Shown: positions 14,051 through 23,176 of the stretch, in pieces
Position numbering within the stretch: position 1 is the first letter of the stretch
Layout: every line of letters starts with the position of its first letter
DNA from: a virus
Reading direction: 5' to 3' (one strand)
Length of the DNA: 27,469 bases
Virus record (IMG/VR): IMGVR_UViG_3300017763_000137
Location: 1 to 27,469 of that record
Translations under genes and position numbers: made by a program
Notes under the pieces: generated by a model
The model's database searches: none
Told to the model about the DNA's origin: nothing
What the model saw: only the letters and a program-made list of their open reading frames with translations

Positions 14051-16462
14051 CTACGGCTCCAGTCGTCCGGTCGCGACGTTGTAGGTTCTTACCGGCTGCT
14101 GCGGCGGCTGCTGCTGGCGCGGGGGAAGCGGCTGACCCCCAGACAAGACTCTCTGGATACTGTCGAACGCACGTGACCCGGGGAGCGCGTCGTCAAGCCG
14201 GTTGCCGTCTTCGTAGATCTCAAACCCACCCTCGGCGGGTAGCGCCCTGTACTGGTAGCGGTCGTTGGACGGGTCAGTCACAAGCGGTGGGGCTTCGGGC
14301 GCCTGCACCTTGGCCGCAACCACCTGTGGCTTCCTCGCGGCCAGTTCAGCAGCAGCAAAGGGTGAGCGGTCTGCCAGCCCCTTGAGGGTTTCGTCGTCCA
14401 GCCCCTCAAACACCGCACGCTGTGCCGCCGTCAACTGTGGCCCACGGCTCTGGTTCGCCGGGATACCCGGTGACGGTGACTGCCCTGTCTGGGCTGCTCG
14501 CTGAAGGTAGTCCGGTGACCGTTCGTTGCGCTCAAGGATAGCCTCGGTGGGATCCACAGCAGGCATGTTCTGGGTCTGTGAGCCGGGTGCTGTGACTTCC
14601 TGTGCGACCACAGGGGGCAGTGGTGCTTCGATCTCGGAAGGGGCGCTGACGCCTACCTCCATGCCCTCTACCAGACGACGCCGCTGCTCCTCGGTGCGCA
14701 TCGTTGCAGCCCGAAGGGTAGGTGCGTCGATGAAGACCTTCAGGTACGGGTTGCGTGAGTAGCCCTGAATCTCAAGGGGTGAGGCGTTGCGCACCCGGTC
14801 GCGCATTTGTGGACCGTAGGCGGAAGCCAGCACCGGGATATCAGCCTCGCGGAAGCCAAGGTTCGACAGCAACTCGGCGCGGGTGTCTTCCTCCAGTGAG
14901 GGGTTGACCAGTACCTCAAAGCCTTGATTCATCGCCCGGTTGATAGCTTCCCGCTCCATACCGCTCACGCGCAGACGGGTGTAAAGGTCGCGTGCTGCCT
15001 TCGGTGCCTGTGCCAGTTGCTCACGGGCGCCAGACACGGCCGCAACCTGTTCGTCTTCCATACGCTGGGTCAGTTCTTCCGCCTCCTCCAGCTTCCGCTG
15101 GGCCTCACGGGCAGACACCTGCAACTGCTCACGCTGTTCGGTCGCCGCCCTGATCTGGGCCATCTCACGCTCGGCGTCGTCCGGTGTTTCTACGTTCTGG
15201 TTCAGCCCCCGGTTGTAGGCGTGGGCGAAGGCCAGTGCGTCGTCCAGTTCTTGACCGGAAAGTACCTTTTTCAACTGCCTGCGGGCCTCGCCCATGCTCA
15301 AAGTGCGGTCACCGTTGGCGAACCGCTGTGCCACGTAGTCTCTGGCAAGGGTCTGGGCCTCATTGTCGGGCGTCAACATCACCACGTAGCCCTGCGGGAC
15401 CACAAAACGCTCTGGGTCTTCCTCAAACAGCCTGCGGGAAGCCTCAAGACCCGACTCATAGAGCCTGTCACCTTCGACAAGGTGCTTGTAGTACCACTCC
15501 TGCTGCTGGGCGATGTAAGGGGCGTCAAAATCATAGCCCCGTGCCGTCCAGTACCGCTTCATGACCTCATCTTGCCGTGTCACACCCGCCGGACGGGCGA
15601 TTTCTTCGGCCTGACTGCGCAAAACAGAGATTCTGGCTTTTGAGTCAAGAAAAGACTGCTCAAAGAACCGGCGCTGGTCGTTGCGGTAGGCTCCGGTGGC
15701 CTTGGCTCGGTCGTAGATCCGTGCAGCGTCCGCCAGACGTGCGGCGTCACCCCCGAAGTCTTCCAGTGTGGCCGCGCCGTCGTTGTCCACGGCGCTCATG
15801 TATTCTTCAAGGAGGGCGTCACCCTCGGCACCACGCCGGTCGATCTCTGCCTGACCGCGATCCTGACCGAACACACCTGCTCGGCCAGCCTGCCCCAGTG
15901 CCGTGATAGCCTGCTGAAGCGCCCGCTCTTCTTTTTGCAGGGTGCTCATTGCCTCGCCGCCGCCTACCTCGGCGGGGTCACCCGACGCTACCTGCGAAAC
16001 CTGTGTGCGGATCGCAGCCGCACCGGAGGCGTCCGAGGCGTCGATCAGCCCCAAGACCGTCTCTTTCTGACTCGGGTTGAGCGAAGGAACAAGCCCTTTA
16101 AGCTCATCTATCGCTACGCTCACAGGCTTGGCAAGGGCTTCCGCCACAGTTCTTTTCTGCGCGTCAGTCAACTGCCCGCCAGCCAGAGCAGCGGCACGCC
16201 CCTGTTCGGTGGACAGGTCTGCCTGTCGTGCACGGTTGCGGTTGAAGTCAACCAGCAGGGTCTTGAGTGTCGCGGTGTCCTGCGGGGCGACAGCAAGCTG
16301 CTGCTCAAGCAGACGAAGGTTCTGCTGCTCCTGTGCGATCAGCCCGTCGATGTACCGGCGCTCGTCCTCTATCCCGGTGATATCCCGCGAGATCTGGCTG
16401 TACATCGCAGGGTAAGCCAGACTGGCCATGTAGGTGTTGAGGTAGTCGTTCAAGCGTGGCAC
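14051..16462 (-). CDS. Internal virion/ejection protein (803 aa, T7 gp15-like position)
   Basis: I chose the GTG at 16462 (VPRLNDYLNTYMASLAY), 803 aa, because AGGGGG lies eight bases upstream and the upstream stop codon is only one base away. An ATG 32 codons earlier would overlap the previous gene by 95 bases with a Pro/Ser/Lys-rich lead. The sequence is almost entirely helical, with coiled-coil segments such as QREQLQVSAREAQRKLEEAE and a Pro/Gln-rich C-terminal tail (GGQPLPPRQQQPPQQPV). It resembles the middle ejection protein of T7-like phages in length and order. No enzyme motif was seen. Confidence 0.75.
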   Translation of the reverse strand: MPRLNDYLNTYMASLAYPAMYSQISRDITGIEDERRYIDGLIAQEQQNLRLLEQQLAVAPQDTATLKTLLVDFNRNRARQADLSTEQGRAAALAGGQLTDAQKRTVAEALAKPVSVAIDELKGLVPSLNPSQKETVLGLIDASDASGAAAIRTQVSQVASGDPAEVGGGEAMSTLQKEERALQQAITALGQAGRAGVFGQDRGQAEIDRRGAEGDALLEEYMSAVDNDGAATLEDFGGDAARLADAARIYDRAKATGAYRNDQRRFFEQSFLDSKARISVLRSQAEEIARPAGVTRQDEVMKRYWTARGYDFDAPYIAQQQEWYYKHLVEGDRLYESGLEASRRLFEEDPERFVVPQGYVVMLTPDNEAQTLARDYVAQRFANGDRTLSMGEARRQLKKVLSGQELDDALAFAHAYNRGLNQNVETPDDAEREMAQIRAATEQREQLQVSAREAQRKLEEAEELTQRMEDEQVAAVSGAREQLAQAPKAARDLYTRLRVSGMEREAINRAMNQGFEVLVNPSLEEDTRAELLSNLGFREADIPVLASAYGPQMRDRVRNASPLEIQGYSRNPYLKVFIDAPTLRAATMRTEEQRRRLVEGMEVGVSAPSEIEAPLPPVVAQEVTAPGSQTQNMPAVDPTEAILERNERSPDYLQRAAQTGQSPSPGIPANQSRGPQLTAAQRAVFEGLDDETLKGLADRSPFAAAELAARKPQVVAAKVQAPEAPPLVTDPSNDRYQYRALPAEGGFEIYEDGNRLDDALPGSRAFDSIQRVLSGGQPLPPRQQQPPQQPVRTYNVATGRLEP

Positions 16463-16463
16463 G

Positions 16464-17081
16464 TCAGCCCCCTGTGGTTGCGGAGGAGGAGTTTTGGACT
16501 TTGTCGATGAGGGCCTGTAGCCAAGCGTCACCTTCGCCCCCGAAGGCGTTCGGGTCAATCTTACCGGCGGCGCTCATCATACCAAGCTCACCCGCCTGCG
16601 ACAGCACGTTGCCTACGGTGTCGCCAATAGCGGCGCGGGTCGCGGCCTTGGTCTGCATCTGCTGACCCCGAAGGGCCTGCATACGGGCCTGCTGTGAGGC
16701 CGCAGCCGCTTCGTCTGCCTGCATACGGAGGGTGTTTTCCTGCTGCAAAAGCTCCTGTTGCCCCCGCTGTGTGGCCTGTTCACGCAGGAAGATATCACGA
16801 CCGGACAGCGGACGGCCAGACGACGCCTGCTGCTGAAGGGTCTGCTGCTGCTGCTCACGAAGCAGCCCGCCCCGCTGGCCAAGCAGGGTCTGGTCGAGCT
16901 TGCCTGCCTGTTCTTCGGTGAGGCCCAACTGCCCACGCTCGCGAAGGCGTTGCAGATCCTTCAGTTCGTCTTTTTCCTCGCGTGACAGCTTTGTCGCCCG
17001 AGCGGCGCTGATCTGACCGGCACCTTTGGCGAGGGCGCCAGCCGCTCCGAGCGCGAGGAATGTTGCTGTTCCAATAGGCAC
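16464..17081 (-). CDS. Internal virion protein (205 aa, T7 gp14-like position)
   Basis: From the GTG at 17081, with AGGGGG six bases upstream, the protein has 205 residues; an upstream ATG would overlap the preceding gene by 73 bases. It begins with a hydrophobic Gly/Ala helix (ATFLALGAAGALAKGAGQIS), which suits membrane insertion. A Gln-rich helical body follows (REQQQQTLQQQ, ATQRGQQELLQQ) and a Gly-rich helix with GDTVGNVLSQAGELGMMSAA near the end. Small size, N-terminal membrane helix and position first in the ejection trio match T7 gp14, which forms the outer-membrane pore. The assignment rests on layout, not on clear sequence similarity. Confidence 0.65.
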   Translation of the reverse strand: MPIGTATFLALGAAGALAKGAGQISAARATKLSREEKDELKDLQRLRERGQLGLTEEQAGKLDQTLLGQRGGLLREQQQQTLQQQASSGRPLSGRDIFLREQATQRGQQELLQQENTLRMQADEAAAASQQARMQALRGQQMQTKAATRAAIGDTVGNVLSQAGELGMMSAAGKIDPNAFGGEGDAWLQALIDKVQNSSSATTGG

Positions 17082-17089
17082 TGTGCCCC

Positions 17090-17833
17090 CTAAAGGTAGT
17101 GTGTCTCGACCGCCACTGACCAGTTTATGATAGCAGCCCGGTCCACGGTGGAGTAGGCGCAAAGCCCAATAGTGAACTGACCCACAGGGCGGGCGAAGGT
17201 TTCACTGCCGCCAGACCCGTCTATGATCTTGGTGCCCGACACTTGAGCGTAGCCTCGCCCGGTGGTGTAGGGGATAGGCGCCCCAATGGGGTTGGTGCCA
17301 AAGGCCGCAGAGGGCTGGTTGGACGCCTGCTGGGTGTTGCTGGACAGCACAAACCCCGGCTGCACGTCACCGGCGAGGTCGTAGGGCGCGATCCAGATCT
17401 GCCTGTCCGCAATCGCTACCTGACCCCCAGCAGTAGAGCAGTCTGGCCCTACCTCGACCTCATAGCTGTAGTGGTACAGCACGAAGGCGGGTGATCTCAA
17501 GCTCAAGGTGAAGGCCGTGTTGGGGATCCGGTGCCACGCTGTTGAGCCTTGCGCACCCTGCCCCGTCAGGTACTTCGTGGCGAACGTGAGCCGTGCGATG
17601 GAGCCACCGGACCACTGACCGCCCTGATGCCCGCTCACGCCGTGCTGTAGGCCAGAGAACGGGTCGTTGATGGGGGGCTGAATGTGTCTGGTGTCAATCC
17701 ACTGAGCAGTCTCAACGTCACCGGCTGCGATAGCCCCGTGCAGGTACACCCGCAGGGCCTCATTGTTGCCCTCAAGGTTTGCCGCTGTGAGAACGGTGCC
17801 TGCGGAAAAGCTATTCGGTGGTGAGAAACTCAT
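17090..17833 (-). CDS. Fibre/adhesin-like structural protein 3 of 3 (247 aa)
   Basis: The N-terminus (NSFSAGTVLTAANLEGNNEA) has the pattern G-T-hydrophobic-xx-A-xx-L-xx-N, found at the start of many phage structural proteins and weakly shared with its two upstream neighbours. After a helical neck (LRVYLHGAIAAGD), the body is beta-rich with aromatic and Gly-rich loops, ending in AAIINWSVAVETHYL. It is probably a trimeric or appendage protein of the virion. It starts three bases after the previous stop. Confidence 0.6.
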   Translation of the reverse strand: MSFSPPNSFSAGTVLTAANLEGNNEALRVYLHGAIAAGDVETAQWIDTRHIQPPINDPFSGLQHGVSGHQGGQWSGGSIARLTFATKYLTGQGAQGSTAWHRIPNTAFTLSLRSPAFVLYHYSYEVEVGPDCSTAGGQVAIADRQIWIAPYDLAGDVQPGFVLSSNTQQASNQPSAAFGTNPIGAPIPYTTGRGYAQVSGTKIIDGSGGSETFARPVGQFTIGLCAYSTVDRAAIINWSVAVETHYL

Positions 17834-17836
17834 GAT

Positions 17837-18766
17837 TCAGCCAAGCCTCTGTAGAATGAAGCCGAGGCGCCCGTCTGTGTGCTCCAACTGTACGTCAGTG
17901 CCGTTCTGCCCCGGAATCGCCGTCTGGTGGACAAGGTAGTTGGTGGTGCCGTTGTGGTAGGGGTGCATAGGGCCTTTGGCGACAAGCCTGAAGCCGTAGA
18001 CGGTGCCTACTGTCCCGGCCATGCTGGCGTCGTAGTAGTAGCTTCCTGACACCGAGCGCCACCCCGGCTGCACAGCGGTTTCGTTGCCGATCGCCACCCT
18101 GTCCGTCGCGCTGCGGTGGCTGATGAAGCAGGGCACCACAGACGTGGCTGCGGTAGCCTGAAGCGGATCCCCGGTCACACCACCTGTGATAGAGGTTCTA
18201 AAGTCACCTTGAAAGGGCACTTCAGTGAAGTTGCTCAAAGACGCGGAGGTGATATCCCACTGAAGGTAGATGACCCAGCACGACCCCCACGTGCAGGTGT
18301 CAAGCCCTACACCGCCCCCAGACTTCGGAAGAACGTACTTTGCCGAGGGTGTGTCTGCGGTCGTCCACGGAGTGCCGGTGAACTTTGGCTTGACGTTGAG
18401 GTTCCAGTACACCCGCAGCACGTCGTCTGCGGTGATGTTGACCAGACCTATACCGAACGGGCCAAGCTGGCTGGCCGCGCCCGCTGCGTTCCCTATCACG
18501 TAGGGGCTGGCCGGTGCCGAGGTCTGGCCGTTGAGGGTGACCGAGGTGGTGTGCTTCAGGCTGACCTCGCCTATCTCCTTGTCCGTTGCCACTGGCGCGA
18601 GGAAGCCCCGCTGGCTGGTCCGCTTGAACTGGGGCAGGTCGATAGCGGCGTCACGGGTGTTGAAGGCGTTGAGGTCCGTCTGCGTGAAGTCCGTGAACCT
18701 GCTGTTCAGGTCTGCTGCGGCGATAGTGTCGCCGTCTTTGACTGGGGCGCGGTTGATCCTACTCAT
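17837..18766 (-). CDS. Fibre/adhesin-like structural protein 2 of 3 (309 aa)
   Basis: The N-terminus (PVKDGDTIAAADLNSRFTDF) again shows the G-D/T-xx-xA-x-L-N pattern, followed by a short helix (QTDLNAFNTRDAAID) and a long beta-rich body (VLRVYWNLNVKPKFTG, YYYDASMAGTVGTVYGFRLV). The C-terminus is GRLGFILQRLG. Its ATG overlaps the stop of the preceding gene by one base (TAATG). Together with its neighbours it forms a three-gene cassette downstream of element copy 2. Receptor binding or virion decoration is a reasonable guess, not shown. Confidence 0.6.
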   Translation of the reverse strand: MSRINRAPVKDGDTIAAADLNSRFTDFTQTDLNAFNTRDAAIDLPQFKRTSQRGFLAPVATDKEIGEVSLKHTTSVTLNGQTSAPASPYVIGNAAGAASQLGPFGIGLVNITADDVLRVYWNLNVKPKFTGTPWTTADTPSAKYVLPKSGGGVGLDTCTWGSCWVIYLQWDITSASLSNFTEVPFQGDFRTSITGGVTGDPLQATAATSVVPCFISHRSATDRVAIGNETAVQPGWRSVSGSYYYDASMAGTVGTVYGFRLVAKGPMHPYHNGTTNYLVHQTAIPGQNGTDVQLEHTDGRLGFILQRLG

Positions 18767-19440
18767 TAGCGGAATCTCCCTGTGGCGAAGTACCTGTTGC
18801 TGTAGCAGTGGGCCTGCGGCAGATCCTTCGGCGTGGTGTCGTTAAGCGGTTCGTCTGGCCCTACCGAGGTGACCCGCAACTGGAAGTTCAGCGTGAGGTC
18901 ACCGGGCGGGAAGGTTCCGTTGCCGAAGATTCTGAATGATTCGTGGTACGCCGGACCACGGTGCTCGACCACAAGCACGCTGTTGCACAGGATCCGCAGA
19001 CCGAGAAACTTCGGCAGCTTAGGGAAGGCGAGGTTGGTGGTGTCCGCAAACAGCCCATACACGTAGGCGTTGCCGGACCACTCGGCGTACAGGTTGCCGC
19101 CCTTGAAGCCGGTGAGGGTGACACCCCCGGATCCGTAGTCCACGTCGAACCAGCCACCCACGTCCTTCGGCGGGGTCACGGACAGCCAGCCGTTGGTCGG
19201 GGTGTTTGCTGTCACGCTCCGAAGCTGCTGCTCGCCGTTGGTCGAGGGGTGTCTTGCGGAGTGGTACACCCGGTGGATTGCAAACTGCTTGACGTAGGAT
19301 TCGGTCACAAAGTCTGCGTCAAACTGCTCACGGTCCAGTGTGGTGATGGACGATTGCTGTGCCCGTAGCTCGTCGTTGACGGAAGCAGGCTCGACAGTGC
19401 CTCCGGCAAGGGCTTGACGTTTGGTCCATTTTTTAGACAA
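18766..19440 (-). CDS. Fibre/adhesin-like structural protein 1 of 3 (224 aa)
   Basis: Translation starts at a TTG with GAGGAG eight bases upstream. That Shine-Dalgarno directly abuts the conserved 13-mer of element copy 2. The N-terminus (KRQALAGGTVEPASVNDELR) carries the G-T-xx-xA-xx-N pattern shared with the next two genes, then a helix (QQSSITTLDREQFDADFV). The body is beta-rich (LGLRILCNSVLVVEHRGPAY, LTLNFQLRVTSVG), in keeping with a jelly-roll-like virion protein. As first gene after the element it is probably the start of a separate transcript for fibre and ejection genes. Confidence 0.6.
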   Translation of the reverse strand: MSKKWTKRQALAGGTVEPASVNDELRAQQSSITTLDREQFDADFVTESYVKQFAIHRVYHSARHPSTNGEQQLRSVTANTPTNGWLSVTPPKDVGGWFDVDYGSGGVTLTGFKGGNLYAEWSGNAYVYGLFADTTNLAFPKLPKFLGLRILCNSVLVVEHRGPAYHESFRIFGNGTFPPGDLTLNFQLRVTSVGPDEPLNDTTPKDLPQAHCYSNRYFATGRFR

Positions 19441-19449
19441 GACCGCTCC

Positions 19450-19555
19450 TCTGTGTCGAGATTTTGCTCATTTTCTCCCCAGAAGTCGGGTATCTCGTGC
19501 CTTTTCGTGTGAGCAGCACAATGACGTTTAGTACTATAGAGAATGTGCTGCTCAC
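19450..19555 (-). promoter_or_regulatory. Bipartite dyad element, copy 2 (upstream of the fibre/ejection block)
   Basis: Read on the minus strand, this is GTGAGCAGCACA, a 23-nt centre, and TGTGCTGCTCAC (perfect 12-bp arms, 19555-19544 and 19520-19509). Then come 46 nt and ATCTCGACACAGA (19462-19450). The 47-bp dyad differs from copy 1 at three positions only. The central palindrome is reduced to TAGTACTA. Within the 46-nt gap, a patch CxTxTGGGxAGAAAA is also shared. The element begins at the base after the tail-nozzle stop codon and ends at the ribosome-binding site of the TTG-started gene. Confidence 0.78.
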
Positions 19556-21772
19556 CTAAGCCCTCTTGCCCATGGCAACACGGGTGCCTTTCGTCGAATA
19601 TTCCAGTTCGTAACCCACCATTATCAAATCGTCTTGTGTCACCCACTCAAAGCAGAACCAAGAACAGGACTGCTGGTGCAGGGAAAACCGCAGGGGGACC
19701 AGACGGTGGTCCTGATACGTGTTGCCTGAATCAAGAACCACCTTGTCAAACACCGGAAGGTCTTTCTGGTCAGGGGGCTGTGCCCTGTAGGTGCGCTCGG
19801 TCACTACCTTGAGGCTGAAGTCCTTGTAGTGCCGCAGGGTGATCAGCGGCTCACCCGTGGTCAACATCCACAGAGTGACGTAGCTCACCTGTTTCTTGAC
19901 CTGTGCGTCACCGAAGTCGAACCACGCGCTGCGGTAGGCGGACGTAGGCGGTGAGCCGTAGACCAGCTTTTGCGTGCTTCCGTCGTAGATATAGCCCATG
20001 CTCCGGTGACCCGAGATCACGAACAGACCCCGGTGGACCTCTGGCCCGGGGCTTCCGTTGCTTTCTGTGCCGGTGTTGTGCCCGAAGACTATAGTGCCGT
20101 CGTGCCGTGTTGCGACAGCCCCGACAGGGAAGCCAAGGCGCTCGGTCCACGGTGACAACTGGGTGCGGGCAAGCCGGTCTATATGGAGCACAAGCCCGTG
20201 GTTTGGTCTGTCACTGCCGTCGTAGGGCACGTACAGGTGGTATTCGCGGTGCTCGGCGCTGTAGCAGGCGACGGCCTTGTTGAAGCAGTCCAGCGTTATC
20301 CGCTCAATAATCTGGTCCTGTGCCGGGGTGAGCGGGATAATATCGTTGACTGCGCCGCCCTGTAGCCCCCCTGTGATGGCATACACCCCGTCCAGCGCAA
20401 GGAACACCACCCCAAGCCCGGGAATCGCCTTGACGGTGTGCGGAGAGCGGCAGGTGATACCGTTGCTGATCGTGCCCACCTGAAAGCCGTTCACGAAGTC
20501 ACCCGTCACCACATCAATCGCGTTCTCGCGGAAGACCACCAGTGTGGTGTAGTTGCTATAGAGGCCGGTGATATCCCCGCCTTCAGACGACAGGGGAATG
20601 AAGTTGCTGGCGTCGAACTGCTCTATCAAACCGGGTGCACTGTAGAACAGCGTGGTTCCTTCGGTGATCCCTCCGTCGAGAAAAAAGCAGCCCTTGAACA
20701 GCGCACTGAACCGGGCCTTTGGCGCGGGAAGTGTTCCTGTAGGTATCGCCGGTGCCACCGACCCGAGGTTGGCCGTCCGAACAGCGTCGAAGAATACGTT
20801 GTCTACGTTGTTGCGGATAAGGTCTATGAAGTACAACCGGGTGTCACCCGCAGCGGTGTAGTCGTCGCTGAAGTTGGTCGTCCGGTACAGCTTGCGGGCC
20901 ACCGTGCCCTCTGGGCCGAGCGGAACATCCAGTGCGATTGCGTGGCGGAAGCCGTCGGCGTCTGGGCCAAGGATCCAAGACGCTGTGGACAGGGGTGACT
21001 TCGGCCCCTCGCTACCCGTGGTGCTGATAAAGGCGACGGACCAGCCGAACAGGGCCTCCTTGTCTGGGTCGCTTGTGCCGTTCTTGGCGAAGCCCAGACC
21101 CCAGCGTGCTCCGTCCGTGATTGCTCTGCTGTCCGAGGGCGTCCACAAAGTGGTGCGGCCACCACCCGGAGGTGCGGGGGTGATCAGCGGCGAGTCGTCT
21201 GGGAAGGGCACGTTCTGGTGTGGCTCAACAGGTGCCGGTGGCCCGTCGAAGCCAAAGTCGCGGATTGTGTTGGTCGCCATCGCAGCAGCACTGGTCTGCG
21301 GAGCACCCTGCCCGAGTGGCCAAGGCTGAATCAGAACAGGGCGGTCCACCCCGTTGGTCACCACAGTGCCGTGCGGCGTGTCTGTGTACCAAGAAGCGGC
21401 TTCTGTGGGCGTAGGAATGTGTCGGCCCGTTGCCAGCGTCAGGAGGGTCGTGGGGGCACCTGACGCCTCATACAGCAGGTACAGCGATCCGTCGGCCTCA
21501 AACATCGTGTGCTGGCGTGCACCACCCGACAAGCCCTGCGCCACGTGAAGCGAGTAGACCGGCCCCATGTTGATACTGGAAGACATCGCGCTGTCGAACG
21601 GGCGCCAGTCAGAGCGGTTCGGGAAGTACTTTTCGTAGCCCAGACGGGTGCTCCAGCCCCCGGTCTTTTTGTCCGAGATCAGGTTCTCTGCCCGCCCAGC
21701 GTTTTCAGGCACCTGCGGCAGACGGGTTTCTACGCCACCTGCAACTGGGACTTCATAGGTTTCCTGATTCAT
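19556..21772 (-). CDS. Tail nozzle / tail tubular protein B-like
   Basis: The gene encodes 738 residues beginning MNQETYEVPVAGGVETRLPQ, followed by NLISDKKTGGWSTRLGYEKY, a typical opening of podovirus tail-tube (gp12-type) proteins that lists viewed-from-outside repeats. An Fn3-like insertion is suggested by WSVAFISTTGSEGPKSPLS, and a beta-propeller-like stretch by IPGLGVVFLALDGVYAITGG. The protein would form the distal tail nozzle that closes the DNA channel. It directly follows the adaptor gene, as in T7 (gp11, gp12). AGAAGG seven bases before the ATG supports the start. Length is close to the T7 counterpart (about 790 aa). Confidence 0.72.
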   Translation of the reverse strand: MNQETYEVPVAGGVETRLPQVPENAGRAENLISDKKTGGWSTRLGYEKYFPNRSDWRPFDSAMSSSINMGPVYSLHVAQGLSGGARQHTMFEADGSLYLLYEASGAPTTLLTLATGRHIPTPTEAASWYTDTPHGTVVTNGVDRPVLIQPWPLGQGAPQTSAAAMATNTIRDFGFDGPPAPVEPHQNVPFPDDSPLITPAPPGGGRTTLWTPSDSRAITDGARWGLGFAKNGTSDPDKEALFGWSVAFISTTGSEGPKSPLSTASWILGPDADGFRHAIALDVPLGPEGTVARKLYRTTNFSDDYTAAGDTRLYFIDLIRNNVDNVFFDAVRTANLGSVAPAIPTGTLPAPKARFSALFKGCFFLDGGITEGTTLFYSAPGLIEQFDASNFIPLSSEGGDITGLYSNYTTLVVFRENAIDVVTGDFVNGFQVGTISNGITCRSPHTVKAIPGLGVVFLALDGVYAITGGLQGGAVNDIIPLTPAQDQIIERITLDCFNKAVACYSAEHREYHLYVPYDGSDRPNHGLVLHIDRLARTQLSPWTERLGFPVGAVATRHDGTIVFGHNTGTESNGSPGPEVHRGLFVISGHRSMGYIYDGSTQKLVYGSPPTSAYRSAWFDFGDAQVKKQVSYVTLWMLTTGEPLITLRHYKDFSLKVVTERTYRAQPPDQKDLPVFDKVVLDSGNTYQDHRLVPLRFSLHQQSCSWFCFEWVTQDDLIMVGYELEYSTKGTRVAMGKRA

Positions 21773-21782
21773 AGTGGGCCTT

Positions 21783-23162
21783 CTAAGGGGTAAACGTCAG
21801 TTTTCCGAAGGGATTTGTCATGTACCGGAAGCCCGCCGAAGGCGTGCCTTTGATGATCCGCCTCGGTACTTCGCCAAGGTACTTGGCCTCCATACCCCGG
21901 ATAAGCAGCGTCTTTTTCCGCTCATATACGGAAGACAAGGCCGCGTTGTCCACCTTCAGGGTCAACTGCTCCAGCGCAGCGTAGGCAATCACCTGCGCGT
22001 AGGCGGCTGGGATCAGCGGGCTGTCTTGGTCTTCCTGCATACGGCGCGGTGCCGTCAACACCCGGACAGTGAGGTCTTGGTCTGCGCCGGGGTGGGGGTA
22101 GAGGTTTATCGCCCGGTAGGCGGCGGACTGGTTCCACTGATAGCGGACAGCCTCAGACTGAAAAGCCTGCCCTTCGAGGTGCGACAGGGCCAGATTTGGC
22201 TTCAGAGTCATGGAGCCAGTAGGCGGCACGGTGTCGGTGTTGATCGCTGGGCCAGAGCCTTGATTGTCGTTGGCGTTGCGGATCCGAACCGGGGCAAGAA
22301 TGTTGGCCTCTGGGCAGGTGAAGTAGTACCTGCGGTACAGCCCTGTCTGGCTGTTGAGCGTCTCGGGGGTGAACTGAAGGGTCTGGCTGTCCGTGAGCAC
22401 GAAGGTGGCGACCTTGCTGAAGCTCGACTCAAAGCCAGCAGACACGTTGCCCCTGTACAGGCTGTGGTTCTGGCTGCGAGGCCCCATCACGTTGACCATG
22501 TAGACGTTGACCGTGCGTGCACCCTGCGAAGACCCAGCCACCGTGACAACCCCTCTCGGTGAAGTAGGCGCCGGAATGTTGCGGCTCTCGGAGGGCAGGT
22601 ACGCCTCTATTGTGCCGAGCAGGTCGGGGTCAAGCTCTACGTCGTCACGCTCAAACTTCGACAGGAAAAGTGACTTTCTTGGGATCCCAATGCTGGGGTC
22701 GGCCACGTTCATCACGTTGGTGGAGTCAGCGGGCAGGTAGATCTCACGCCACTTGAACACGCAGTCGTAGGCACCTGTGGTGCCGTCAAAGTCGCGGTCA
22801 AGAATCGCCTGTGAGGCGTTGTTCATGTACCGGACTTCGTAGGTCTGGGCTTCGGTGGTCGTGGTCGCGGGGACAAACACCTCGCTCAGTTCAAAAATAG
22901 AACCGGGCAGCACGGTGTCTGTGGAAAAGGGGTAGGGCGCGGTTGCCACGGAGGAGCCGTTGACCAGACCCACGTTGACCTTGGTCACGTCCGTGTAGGT
23001 CTTGAGGGTGCGCTCTTTTTGGGCAAAGGACCAGTGACGGTCTGTGAGGAGCCGGGTCTGCGAGTCGTTTAGCAGGGCGACAAGCTGCTCACGGTAGGTG
23101 TCGTTGACAGGATCGTAGTCCAGCAGGTTGCCGCAAAAGTCAAGGAGGGCGTGAAGGTTCAT
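21783..23162 (-). CDS. Head-tail adaptor / tail tubular protein A-like
   Basis: The N-terminal 50 residues match the adaptor fold: LLDFCGNLLDYDP, then YREQLVALLNDSQTRLLTDR followed by HWSF, as in gp11/gp4-type proteins that attach below the portal. The remainder (459 aa in total) is beta-rich and larger than T7 gp11 (about 200 aa), so extra domains are inserted or fused. These include VTVAGSSQGARTVNVYMVNV, which looks like a beta-sandwich, and a helical C-terminus (AYAQVIAYAALEQLTLKV). It lies between the decoration-like gene and the nozzle gene, consistent with tail assembly. Confidence 0.68.
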   Translation of the reverse strand: MNLHALLDFCGNLLDYDPVNDTYREQLVALLNDSQTRLLTDRHWSFAQKERTLKTYTDVTKVNVGLVNGSSVATAPYPFSTDTVLPGSIFELSEVFVPATTTTEAQTYEVRYMNNASQAILDRDFDGTTGAYDCVFKWREIYLPADSTNVMNVADPSIGIPRKSLFLSKFERDDVELDPDLLGTIEAYLPSESRNIPAPTSPRGVVTVAGSSQGARTVNVYMVNVMGPRSQNHSLYRGNVSAGFESSFSKVATFVLTDSQTLQFTPETLNSQTGLYRRYYFTCPEANILAPVRIRNANDNQGSGPAINTDTVPPTGSMTLKPNLALSHLEGQAFQSEAVRYQWNQSAAYRAINLYPHPGADQDLTVRVLTAPRRMQEDQDSPLIPAAYAQVIAYAALEQLTLKVDNAALSSVYERKKTLLIRGMEAKYLGEVPRRIIKGTPSAGFRYMTNPFGKLTFTP

Positions 23163-23176
23163 TGCTGGGAATCCCT

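Noticed and set aside
10244-22690. A 16-nt repeat AAAAGTGACTTTCTTG at about 10247 and 22667
   Set aside because: Both copies lie inside coding regions in the same frame (RKSLF), so a shared peptide and codon bias explain it.
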